A DNA stretch of 5,629 nt from an uncultured Lachnospiraceae bacterium (GCA_905236615.1 CAJORC010000070.1:1-5629); one strand, 5' to 3'; shown: positions 1 through 5,629, counted from the first letter of the stretch. Notes: generated by a model not told the origin, from the sequence alone. A program made the numbers and translations.

Positions 1-56
1 AGCCACTGAGAAAATACCTTTTATTTTTACGTCAAACTTGTGTCATAAAAGCGAAC

Positions 57-112
57 AAAAAAATCCGTAACCCCAAGTAAAATCAAGGGATTGCGGATTG
101 CCATCTTTTTTT
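57..112. terminator. bidirectional intrinsic terminator
   Basis: The arms at 62-74 and 87-99 pair over 13 positions with one C-A mismatch and one G-U pair, around a 12-nt loop. On the minus strand the stem runs directly into a U-tract (A-run at 57-63 on the plus strand). On the plus strand a T7 run (106-112) follows after six bases. It would end minus-strand transcripts, including the small unit starting near 285, and possibly a convergent plus-strand gene outside the window. No coding frame entering from the left edge passes it. Confidence 0.7.
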
Positions 113-117
113 ATTTA

Positions 118-240
118 CTATTCCAGCTCTGTTATTCCAAATTGGTTTACATTACATAATGTGCATTTGTTTGCCGGAAACAGTTCACTTCCGTACTGTT
201 TATTTCTATTACTTCTATTTTCTCTCTTTTTTGTGGTCAT
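118..240 (-). CDS. candidate 40-aa small protein with CxxC motif
   Basis: An ATG at 240-238 opens 40 codons ending in TAG at 118-120. The product begins MTTKKRENRSNRNKQ, is strongly basic at its N-terminus, and carries a single Cys-x-x-Cys pair (KCTLCN, about residues 27-32). That could be half of a zinc knuckle or the start of an HNH-like fold cut short. For it: the ORF lies between a good minus-strand promoter (320-292) and a terminator (57-99). Against it: there is no well-placed Shine-Dalgarno, since the only candidate, GAGGT, lies about 15 nt upstream inside a strong hairpin that overlaps the start codon. It could equally be the untranslated body of a small RNA, or a leftover gene piece. 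I do not recognise a family. Confidence 0.3.
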   Translation of the reverse strand: MTTKKRENRSNRNKQYGSELFPANKCTLCNVNQFGITELE

Positions 241-275
241 TTTGCGGTCACGTTGACCTCAAAATGACCGCATCA
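229..275. repeat. nested dyad of four GGTCA half-sites (long hairpin)
   Basis: Arms 232-250 and 254-272 are complementary over 19 positions with one mismatch (245/259) and one wobble (234/270), around a 3-nt CGT centre. The left arm is also two tandem 11-mers, TTTTGTGGTCA (229-239) and TTTTGCGGTCA (240-250). The right arm holds two inverted copies, TGACCTCAAAA (254-264) and TGACCGCATCA (265-275). The half-sites therefore repeat every 11 bp, about one helical turn. The dyad begins about 13 nt after the predicted start of the minus-strand transcript and overlaps the ATG of the 40-aa ORF. No U-tract follows it on either strand (the T-run precedes it on the plus strand), so an operator or a 5' RNA stem-loop fits better than a terminator. 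Confidence 0.65.
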
Positions 276-291
276 ATTACTTCTGTTATTG

Positions 292-320
292 ATTATAACT
301 GAAGTTGTAGGGGATTACAA
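292..320 (-). promoter_or_regulatory. sigma-A promoter for a short minus-strand unit
   Basis: On the minus strand, a -35 of TTGTAA (320-315, 4/6 to consensus) is separated by exactly 17 bp from a -10 of TATAAT (297-292, 6/6). Initiation is expected near 285. The promoter lies about 60 bp beyond the stop codon of the 520-aa gene and reads away from it, into the GGTCA dyad and then the terminator at 57-99. It therefore predicts a separate transcript of about 230 nt. Confidence 0.6.
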
Positions 321-379
321 TTTCGAATTGGCATTCGAGTGGTTTTTTGGTGTGGCTTACGAGTTTTAATCATACTGGA

Positions 380-1942
380 TTACTCTGCTTCTTCCCGTAC
401 AAACTCAAAAGACTTTCCCTCGTCTATTGAAGCATAAATGCCTACAGTACGTGCACCTCCAAGTGCTTCACTGTGGTGATCGCCGTCAGATCCCTGACTG
501 ATCTTTAAATAAATTGTACCTGATTCTTCCCAGACTTCTTCTGGCATTACAAAAGGATTATAATACTCACCCGTCGGAAGTTCTATTTTAGGTGATGGAA
601 GAATTATCTCCTGAAAGCTCTTTCCCCCGTCAAATGTCTCGAACAGCATCCCCTCGCTACCTCCCGAATACGATAAAGCAGCAAAACCAATCTTACCGTC
701 ATTTATAAATGAAATGAACCTCGCTTCTCCTCCATGTTGGTCGAAAGGATCCGAGTTTATGAGCTCCGCGCTGTCAGAATCCCCCTTCTTATTAAATTCC
801 AACAGAACGTAGAAACTACTTCCCAGTGCACGGTCTACAGGCACAAGAGCATACTCCCTCCCATCAGGAAAATCATATGCTACTTCATAGTCATACGTGG
901 CCCACTGTTTTATTACATCATCAGTTATCTCATCTACCTCATCAATTTGTTCTATCTCATCAGCAGATTCGCTATCTGAAGAGACCATGGTCACCGGTCC
1001 TCCGAAAGCGGTATATTCATGATTTAAGTAACGTACTATAAAGGTATACAAATCATTGTAAAATTCGACCCTGTCTTCTGAATAGTGCTCCAGCCTAAGC
1101 ATACCATTAAAGTCTAATCTCACCTGCTCATATCCAGGTGCTACAGCGATAATTCCGGTTGCGTCATACATATTCTTCGCTTTTGTGTACGGAAGCCGCT
1201 CAAAGCATACATCAAGCCATTCACAAATATCATCACAATAGGGATTAATGTCCTGAGTGCCAGAACCATTCATGGATATGATTGGAAAATATATAAGGTC
1301 GGAAGGATCTTCCCCTTCTTTAATATCCCATTCCACGCTTCTATTAAACCTCTCCGGGAACAGTTCATCAGTTACTGCCTTAAAGACTTCCTGCTGATAA
1401 TCGTCATGCAAAGCCAGTCCTGTATCAGCACGAAAATCAATGCCGTCAGCTCTGATAGCATATCCGTCTTTATCCTTAGTGATCTTATCAACCTTATCTA
1501 TTCCATATCGGTCTTTCAAGATATCCTCGATTTCTTCATCGGAATAGCCTGCAAAAGAATCCCGTCCATCATATAATATCTCGACTTCTCTGTCCGGCTG
1601 CTCACTGCCCATAAAATTAATCACAACCCCATACTTCATCCACTCCACTGAATAGTTTTCGGGTCGGAACTGTACACCATCATCGGCTATATCCTCGTGG
1701 AATGATTCTATGATCTGGTCACCGTCCTTGACAGTTACTTTGGCATGAGAATAACCGAAAGGCCAGTCAGCTTCTCCAATCGATTGAAAAAGAACGCTAT
1801 ATTTTCCCTCCGGAGACTCTTCGAGCCCTACATCTGTAATCTTCCATGACATTTCATATTTTATTATCATCCCCAATATTAACAGGATTCCTACAAACGT
1901 AAGTATTATCGTAAGAGCAATTCTAATTCCCTTTTTAATCAT
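380..1942 (-). CDS. membrane-anchored extracytoplasmic protein with Asp-box motifs
   Basis: A 520-aa protein of unknown function. Residues 1-7 are basic and 8-28 form one hydrophobic helix with no lipobox cysteine, so it is most likely an N-terminally anchored protein with its bulk outside the membrane. Residues 30-125 form a beta-rich segment (PEGKYSV... then a VEILYDGRD strand) that recalls DUF5412-type proteins; this is a weak likeness. Residues 128-310 form a second domain with a C-x3-C-x5-C cluster (C236, C240, C246). Residues 321-342 are an acidic linker rich in DEI/DEV/DEIT. The last 180 residues hold two Asp-box (BNR) motifs, TFDGGKSF (436-443) and SIDEGKSF (505-512), which mark hairpins of sialidase-type beta-propellers; two is too few for a complete propeller. 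The start agrees with the membrane helix, but the ribosome site is poor (AGGA about 16 nt upstream). No enzymatic residues can be assigned. It stands alone, after decayed DNA. Confidence 0.85.
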   Translation of the reverse strand: MIKKGIRIALTIILTFVGILLILGMIIKYEMSWKITDVGLEESPEGKYSVLFQSIGEADWPFGYSHAKVTVKDGDQIIESFHEDIADDGVQFRPENYSVEWMKYGVVINFMGSEQPDREVEILYDGRDSFAGYSDEEIEDILKDRYGIDKVDKITKDKDGYAIRADGIDFRADTGLALHDDYQQEVFKAVTDELFPERFNRSVEWDIKEGEDPSDLIYFPIISMNGSGTQDINPYCDDICEWLDVCFERLPYTKAKNMYDATGIIAVAPGYEQVRLDFNGMLRLEHYSEDRVEFYNDLYTFIVRYLNHEYTAFGGPVTMVSSDSESADEIEQIDEVDEITDDVIKQWATYDYEVAYDFPDGREYALVPVDRALGSSFYVLLEFNKKGDSDSAELINSDPFDQHGGEARFISFINDGKIGFAALSYSGGSEGMLFETFDGGKSFQEIILPSPKIELPTGEYYNPFVMPEEVWEESGTIYLKISQGSDGDHHSEALGGARTVGIYASIDEGKSFEFVREEAE

Positions 1943-1995
1943 TTTCTTTTATTTCTTTTCCTAATGTACACCTGATCATTTCTATCAAACTGTTA

Positions 1996-2341
1996 TTACA
2001 TAATACTGATCTGCTTCAGCACATTCTGAACCTTTTCTGATTGGATAAGAAGCCTCATCTTCTCAAGACCCTCATCCACTTCAGGCTTGCCACATCTAAG
2101 GCTATTCAAATGCTCCGATACACAACAATCATTATGCCAGCATTCCCCAAGCTATTTTCCCTTTACAGACCATTTTTCATTTTCAGTTAATTCTCCAACT
2201 AATGATTTTATGACACGCTCAGTTGAATACCTCTTAAAACCAGCTAAATACTGTAAAGTCTTTACATCATCAATCATTTTTATACGAACTTTTTCAGGCT
2301 GGAATACTGTAAAAAAGCGGTTGCCCTCCTGAAAAGTTCAT
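1996..2341 (-). pseudogene. decayed reading frame of unknown origin
   Basis: Minus-strand frame starting at 2340 is open for 62 codons, meets one TAG (2154-2152), and continues in the same frame for 52 more codons to TAA at 1998-1996. The first part reads ...GNRFFTVFQPEKVRIKM... and the second ...KMRLLIQSEKVQNVLKQISI.... Both look like protein, with amphipathic charged stretches. At the 5' side, an ATG (2341-2339) is in frame with the YhcG remnant; dropping one T from the TTTT run that follows would join that ATG to this frame. A 41-codon ORF (ATG 2277-2275 to the TAG) also exists but has no Shine-Dalgarno. I read this as the remains of one gene with a frameshift and an amber codon, fused behind the truncated nuclease gene. 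I do not recognise its family; chance openness cannot be excluded. Confidence 0.4.
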
Positions 2342-2686
2342 ATAAACATAGGGTTCGTATAAAAGCAAGAACTTCTGCAGATGATCTATAAGAGCCTGCT
2401 CTAACTCTGACTCATAAAAATGCTCATTAGCGGGAAGATCCAAAAACTCCAAGACATATGGATCCTTGATTATCTTCTCATATTCCGGCTTAGGCTCTAA
2501 CGTATCAATCTCAGCAGCTACACTTATTTTATCCTTGCTTGCCAGGATTCTCTGGTAATAAAACGAGTTAATCTGACGATCCAGCTGTCTTGAACTCCAG
2601 CCACATTTTGCAGTTTCCTCAAGATAAAAATTTCTCGCTGCTTCATCTTCAACGCGCATAAGGCTACGATAATGCGTCCAACTCAA
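2294..2686 (-). pseudogene. YhcG/DUF1016 nuclease remnant, 3' part, catalytic domain missing
   Basis: The frame, 130 codons from a TTG that is really an internal Leu codon, carries the central part of the YhcG family. The typical stretch LSWTHYRSLMRV continues through CGWSSRQLDRQINSFYYQR and PYVLEFLDL to LEQALIDHLQKFLL, near codon 108. In intact relatives of about 340 aa the next residues are usually ELGxGF, followed by the PDDEXK nuclease core (YhcG_C). Here the sequence switches at about 2363 to unrelated residues (LYEPYVYMNF) and stops at 2296-2294. The nuclease half, with its Asp/Glu/Lys active site, is therefore gone. Reading upstream in this frame gives NALRSE before LSWTHYR, the normal family sequence, so this is the continuation of the frame ending at 2683 and not an independent gene. 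No ribosome site supports a start here. Confidence 0.8.
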
Positions 2687-2937
2687 TTCGCTACGCAGTG
2701 CGTTGCGTTGCGATTTTGAAATGTAAGATAAAACTGTCTCATATTTCGCAAATTTGCGGCCTTAAATCCCTTTCCAAATTCTGCTGTCAGCTTATCTTCC
2801 AAGAAATTAAGGAGTTGCTTTCCGTACGCAGCGCGTTCGCTTTCTCCGCACGCCTCATAAATCTGCTTGTTTTTAAGCTGGCTGTAGCTCTTATTCATCT
2901 GAAGCAACTTGCCGTTTATCATTTTATGCTTACTCAT
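2683..2937 (-). pseudogene. YhcG/DUF1016 nuclease remnant, 5' part, chimeric N-terminus
   Basis: An 84-codon ORF. From about residue 31 (near 2847) it matches the DUF1016 N-terminal domain: ERAAYGKQLL, LTAEFGKGF, NLRNMRQFYLTF. The preceding 50 or so residues of the family (the VNxxMVExYWxIG helix region) are absent. In their place are about 27 residues beginning MSKHKMINGKLLQMNKSYSQ, which recall the start of a different small clostridial protein; that likeness is from memory and uncertain. The ORF ends in TGA at 2685-2683 after the residues THCVAN because of a 5-bp duplication (2699-2703); without it the frame continues as NALRSELSWTHYR in the 3' part. The ATG at 2937 lies one codon after the stop of the 108-aa gene, in the same frame, with no clear Shine-Dalgarno. 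The gene is non-functional as a nuclease. Confidence 0.75.
2699..2712. repeat. short 5-bp tandem repeat causing a frameshift
   Basis: TGCGTTGCGTTGCG on the plus strand is 2.8 copies of TGCGT, inside the nuclease remnant. Removing one 5-bp unit (for example 2699-2703) joins the reading frame that ends at 2683 to the one that covers 2686-2294. That gives a junction reading QNRNALRSELSWTHYR, as expected for the family. This is a slippage-type duplication. Confidence 0.75.
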
Positions 2938-2940
2938 AAG

Positions 2941-3267
2941 TCAATTATTCCATCTACCCGCAATATTTTTAACAGCTTCTTTCGTCTCTTCACTGAATCC
3001 ATCAAGATCTTCAAGCGAAATGACTTTGTAGCCTATAAGAGATGTGAGAAGTCCTAAAAAGTTCGACCTACTGATGTCGGTCATCAAAACCCCCGGATTC
3101 TTCTTATCAGACTTAACCCTTTTTTCAAGAGCCCAATACTTATCTGAGGCAAGTCCATCACCATTAAGAATATCAATATATTCCTCTACCAGCTTTTCCA
3201 TATAGCTTTCCTGCCATTCAGGCAGCTTTTTTCTAAACAATTTCCAGTCTTTTTCATTTACGCTCAT
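2941..3267 (-). CDS. small conserved hypothetical protein (108 aa)
   Basis: A soluble, charged 108-aa protein beginning MSVNEKDWKLFRKKLPEWQE, with no signal peptide or membrane helix. The first 50 residues suggest long amphipathic helices; the middle carries the basic stretch RVKSDKKNPGV, then a more hydrophobic segment (LLTSLIGYKVISLEDL) and an acidic C-terminal helix. I recall a widespread clostridial family of this size and start, sometimes given the misleading name 'multidrug transporter'. No transport function is possible for a protein without membrane segments. The start is firm: AGAGG lies 7 nt upstream of the ATG. It follows the acetyltransferase gene by 17 bp and is probably its operon partner. 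Its TGA (2943-2941) is followed in the same frame, after one codon, by the ATG of the broken nuclease ORF. Confidence 0.8.
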   Translation of the reverse strand: MSVNEKDWKLFRKKLPEWQESYMEKLVEEYIDILNGDGLASDKYWALEKRVKSDKKNPGVLMTDISRSNFLGLLTSLIGYKVISLEDLDGFSEETKEAVKNIAGRWNN

Positions 3268-3284
3268 AACTTATCCTCTATCCC

Positions 3285-3761
3285 TCAAAGTCCTTTCAAG
3301 AAAAATCTATCCATTGTACTATGTACAACTTCCTTCGGGCGTTCTATCTCGTGATATCCGCTATTCTCGTATATATGAATCGCCGCCTGAAGATTATTGT
3401 GTGTCTCCAGATATGACTGCTTAAAGCCTGCCTTTCTCATCTTACCTTCGATAAAGTTAATCAGCTCATATCCAATACCGTTTCCTTTTGCTTCATCAGC
3501 CAGATATAATTTCTGAAGCTCGGCAGTATCCTTCATAGGAGTAAAAGGAGCAAAGCCTATCCCACCTATGATCTTGCCCTCTGCCTCTGCTACAAAATAC
3601 TTGCAAACACCGCTATTATAAAAACCACTAAGGTGATCCAGCCCCTCATCAAAATAAACCGTCCCTGGGATATCAAGACTAAATTTCTTCAGATTGTCCC
3701 GGACAAGTGCTGCAACAGCAGGATCATCTTCCGGCGTTATTTTTCGTAGTATATAATTCAT
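3285..3761 (-). CDS. GNAT family N-acetyltransferase
   Basis: A 158-aa single-domain protein of the Gcn5-related N-acetyltransferase fold, expected to move an acetyl group from acetyl-CoA to an amine; the substrate cannot be read from sequence. The N-terminal strand is YILRKITPEDDPAVAALV. Residues 54-70 (KYFVAEAEGKIIGGIGF) are the strand pair before the acetyl-CoA site. Residues 82-97 (LQKLYLADEAKGNGIG) are motif A, with K92-G93-N94-G95-I96-G97 as the pyrophosphate-binding loop in place of the usual R/Q-x-x-G-x-G/A. YLETHNN and AAIHIYENSGYHEIER (about 126-141) are motif B and the C-terminal strand. Its length is normal for the family. The start lies 7 bp after the upstream stop, and AAGGA overlaps that TAA, which suggests translational coupling. 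It has no promoter of its own that I can see. Confidence 0.93.
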   Translation of the reverse strand: MNYILRKITPEDDPAVAALVRDNLKKFSLDIPGTVYFDEGLDHLSGFYNSGVCKYFVAEAEGKIIGGIGFAPFTPMKDTAELQKLYLADEAKGNGIGYELINFIEGKMRKAGFKQSYLETHNNLQAAIHIYENSGYHEIERPKEVVHSTMDRFFLKGL

Positions 3762-3768
3762 CGCTTCC

Positions 3769-5457
3769 TTATCTCCCCATCTCCTGATATATCTGCGATA
3801 TCACGTTTTTTATATTTTGACTTCCGATATATCCAAACGGGATATTCTTTTCCCTGACAATAGCTATGAATTTCTTATAGCTGATATGGTTAATGTAATC
3901 CGTGAAAAAATAAACCTTTTCCCTGCCTTCAAGCATCCCGGCATTGACCGTCTTATATGCATCAGTATGAACAAAGAACCATTCCGGGAATATCTGCTTG
4001 AGCTTGTTCTGCCAGTTGACGTGACCGCCTATGATTACTATTTTCCTGTCAGCAATGGCTTTTTCCATATCGGGAAGCTTATCTTCCTCGACAATATCAT
4101 CCTCGTGCTCAGAGTTATACGCATACTCACGGAGTGCAATCAGTTCATCCCGCTCAGCTTCATACTTTTTAACAAGCCCCTCTGTTTCCTCTGCTGAATG
4201 TCTGGTATTCCTGTACTGCTCACGAAGATATTTGTTCTCCTGCTCTTTCTCATTAAGTCTTTTACGCAGTTCAGCTATCTCTGCCAGATAATCCTCTGCA
4301 CTTACATCACCCTTACTAACCGGAGCCACATTTGTAATCGGCTTCTTAGGGTTATCTTCCGGCTTTTTTCTGACATTGACTGTCATATTTGCAGGATTAA
4401 ACAGGGCTTCCTCAACATCTATCTCATCAATTTCATCCCCTATAAGATATCCGGCTTCATAATCAAAACTGTCTGCAACATCAGTAAGCGCAGCTGAAAG
4501 GTCATAAATATTGGTGTATAACTGTACTTCTTCAAAAGTAAATTCCCGCTTTGGCTTCCAGGACTTGAGCACCGCCAAAGTACGGATCATCTGCATCCTG
4601 AGTCCCATATTGTTTTCGATGCACAACTGCGGATAGATATCCACATATCCCTGCTGCCTCATACAATATCCGACAAATACGGAAGTCTCCCAATACTTCT
4701 GATTGATCTTTCTATACGAAAGCCCCTTATTTGACTGCTCAGACAGCCATTCATCTACCTGCTCGCTGCATTCATTGAAAAGCTCCACGTCGAACATTTC
4801 ATATTCTGTCGATTCGTCTTCTTCTGCAAGAAAATCCTCTCTTCTATTATTCAGAAGTTTATACATAAAAGAGCAATTTTCATGAAGTTCAATTCCCATG
4901 AACTGACACATACCCATGATTCTTCCAATAGAAGGATAATCGCTGTCCGCGAACTCATCTTCCGATAAAGAGAAGATTTCATCCGGATTGATCCTGCTGA
5001 ATCGCTTAAGCTGCTTGTACTCCTTTTTGTGATAAACCTTATACAGATTCCTGATCAGCTCAATGCAGTAATCATCTCCGATCTTTGCACCATTATAGAT
5101 AAGTCTGAGCACATTGTTCTGCATAGCATAAAGCGGTCTGGTTGTTCTAAAAGACTTTTCTCCATACCATCCCACTTTCTGAAACTCATCGAGCCTGCCC
5201 CTGCAGTTCTTGAGAAAATCCTGCTCGATAAGTGCAAAATCATTGAACAGATCAGGTGTGATAAAGTCCATCAGAAAGAAAAAGTCCACTCCTGTAGTAT
5301 CCGGTGCGACCACATTTCCTTTTTCCTTGCTGAGCATATCCTCAAACATAATGGCAGCAAGTTCTCTTTTTTCCTGGATGCGCCCATAATCAAAGTCATC
5401 CATGTATTCATCATCCTGATGATTCTCATAAAATGAATTACTAAATGGTGCTTTCAT
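3769..5457 (-). CDS. coiled-coil protein with C-terminal DUF2325-like domain
   Basis: A 562-aa soluble protein, the first gene of the operon. Residues 1-350 are a largely helical region I do not recognise, with acidic runs (DDEYMDDFD, about 15-23; GDEIDEIDVEEA, 340-351). A basic, proline-containing linker (363-380) leads to a heptad-like coiled coil (about 386-446) rich in Glu/Lys/Arg. The C-terminal 90 residues resemble DUF2325: a first strand and glycine turn, KIVIIGGHVNWQNKL (472-486), an aromatic strand FFVHTD, then VYFFTDYINHISYKKFI, corresponding to the family's T-D-x-x-S/N-H segment, and a closing NIPFGYIGSQNI strand. The fold looks Rossmann-like but has no known catalytic activity. 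The domain order suggests a structural or sensing N-terminus, oligomerisation, then a ligand or nucleic-acid binding tail; this is inference. Start chosen because AGGAG lies 9 nt upstream. Confidence 0.85.
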   Translation of the reverse strand: MKAPFSNSFYENHQDDEYMDDFDYGRIQEKRELAAIMFEDMLSKEKGNVVAPDTTGVDFFFLMDFITPDLFNDFALIEQDFLKNCRGRLDEFQKVGWYGEKSFRTTRPLYAMQNNVLRLIYNGAKIGDDYCIELIRNLYKVYHKKEYKQLKRFSRINPDEIFSLSEDEFADSDYPSIGRIMGMCQFMGIELHENCSFMYKLLNNRREDFLAEEDESTEYEMFDVELFNECSEQVDEWLSEQSNKGLSYRKINQKYWETSVFVGYCMRQQGYVDIYPQLCIENNMGLRMQMIRTLAVLKSWKPKREFTFEEVQLYTNIYDLSAALTDVADSFDYEAGYLIGDEIDEIDVEEALFNPANMTVNVRKKPEDNPKKPITNVAPVSKGDVSAEDYLAEIAELRKRLNEKEQENKYLREQYRNTRHSAEETEGLVKKYEAERDELIALREYAYNSEHEDDIVEEDKLPDMEKAIADRKIVIIGGHVNWQNKLKQIFPEWFFVHTDAYKTVNAGMLEGREKVYFFTDYINHISYKKFIAIVREKNIPFGYIGSQNIKNVISQIYQEMGR

Positions 5458-5503
5458 ATATCTCTACTCCTGATTAGTGATGTATAACCGCCTGGTAAAA
5501 AAA

Positions 5504-5533
5504 TTTACAGCTGCCGCTCAGCCCCAATCTCAA
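5504..5533 (-). promoter_or_regulatory. probable sigma-A promoter of the operon
   Basis: On the minus strand, TTGAGA (5533-5528, 5/6 to the -35 consensus) and TGTAAA (5509-5504, 4/6 to the -10) are separated by 18 bp. Initiation would fall near 5497, leaving a leader of about 40 nt that holds the AGGAG of the 562-aa gene. The -10 is weak, so regulation or an alternative promoter further upstream is possible. Confidence 0.45.
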
Positions 5534-5544
5534 AGTGACACTTT
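5532..5544. promoter_or_regulatory. 13-bp perfect palindrome, possible operator
   Basis: AAAGTGACACTTT has two perfect 6-bp arms around one central base and overlaps the last two bases of the predicted -35 box (5533-5528). A dimeric repressor bound here would block RNA polymerase. The cognate regulator is not in the window and I cannot name a family from the site. Confidence 0.4.
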
Positions 5545-5629
5545 ACTCTGAATATCTGATTTTTGTCACAACAATGTTCCAGTGCTACATATGCCGTTCT
5601 TGCAACCTCTTATGCACATCCGACGCCCC

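Noticed and set aside
1..70. End of a plus-strand gene entering from the left edge
   Set aside because: Two frames are open for about 22-28 codons but run into the terminator stem, and neither looks like a known protein.
229..275. The long GGTCA dyad as the terminator of the 520-aa gene
   Set aside because: On the minus strand it is followed by an A-rich run, not a U-tract, and a promoter lies between the gene and the dyad.
321..348. Plus-strand terminator: stem TCGAAT (323-328) with ATTCGA (333-338), then T6 at 343-348
   Set aside because: The stem has only 6 AT-rich pairs and 4 bases separate it from the T-run; no plus-strand gene ends before it.
1943..1995. Promoter of the 520-aa gene, for example TTGATA with a downstream TACATT
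   Set aside because: The spacer is 14 bp, and at 17 bp the -10 hexamer is poor, so I cannot support a call.
2294..2686. Independent gene starting at the TTG at 2686 or by reinitiation at the overlapping TGA
   Set aside because: The residues before the TTG in the same frame match the YhcG family, so the codon is an internal leucine; there is no ribosome site and the product lacks the catalytic domain.
2683..2943. Read-through fusion of the 108-aa protein with the nuclease remnant, since only a TGA and one codon separate them in the same frame
   Set aside because: The 108-aa protein appears complete at its usual size, and nothing near the TGA suggests recoding. The shared frame is probably chance.
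3817..5436. Several plus-strand open frames of 60-135 codons opposite the 562-aa gene
   Set aside because: They are antisense shadows of a well-supported gene with no ribosome sites, and their Ser/Ile/Leu/Phe-rich content mirrors its acidic and lysine-rich codons.
5495..5508. GTAAA/TTTAC inverted repeat around an A-run near the operon start
   Set aside because: It is a low-complexity AT stretch with 5-bp arms, which is expected by chance, and it overlaps the -10 region.
5566..5629. C-terminal end of an upstream minus-strand gene at the right edge
   Set aside because: Two frames are open over this short stretch, ending at 5585 and 5566. The segment is too short to choose between them or to recognise a protein.

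Overview
The window looks like an accessory stretch of a moderately AT-rich Firmicutes chromosome, probably a Lachnospiraceae member (Butyrivibrio-like). This rests on base composition, AGGAG-type ribosome sites and protein style (acidic, Lys/Asp/Glu-rich sequences and a small 'MSVNEKDWK' protein family I associate with Clostridia). The genus is inference. All convincing genes lie on the minus strand, so the biological order runs from right to left.

Right part (5629 to 2941): a probable promoter with a perfect 13-bp palindrome touching its -35 box (5504-5544) precedes a tight three-gene operon. It encodes a 562-aa coiled-coil protein ending in a DUF2325-like domain, a 158-aa GNAT N-acetyltransferase 7 bp downstream, and a 108-aa charged protein of unknown function 17 bp downstream of that.

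Middle part (2937 to 1996): a graveyard. A YhcG/DUF1016-type PDDEXK nuclease gene, a family often seen near restriction-modification and other defence genes, is broken in three ways. Its 5' end is replaced by the start of an unrelated small protein, a 5-bp tandem duplication shifts the frame in the middle, and the catalytic C-terminal half is missing. It then runs into a second decayed reading frame (2341 to 1996) of unknown origin, interrupted by one frameshift and one amber codon.

Left part (1942 to 1): a 520-aa membrane-anchored extracytoplasmic protein with an acidic linker and two Asp-box (BNR-type) motifs near its C-terminus. Downstream is a compact candidate transcription unit of about 230 nt on the minus strand: a good sigma-A promoter (320-292), a long nested dyad with four GGTCA half-sites (229-275), a possible 40-codon ORF with a CxxC motif (240-118), and a hairpin with U-tracts on both sides that could terminate transcription in both directions (57-112).

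I see no intact defence system, CRISPR array, RNA gene of a known class or complete mobile element. The most interesting items are the small promoter-dyad-terminator unit, the multiply broken and chimeric nuclease gene, and the DUF2325-like/GNAT/small-protein operon, whose function I do not know.
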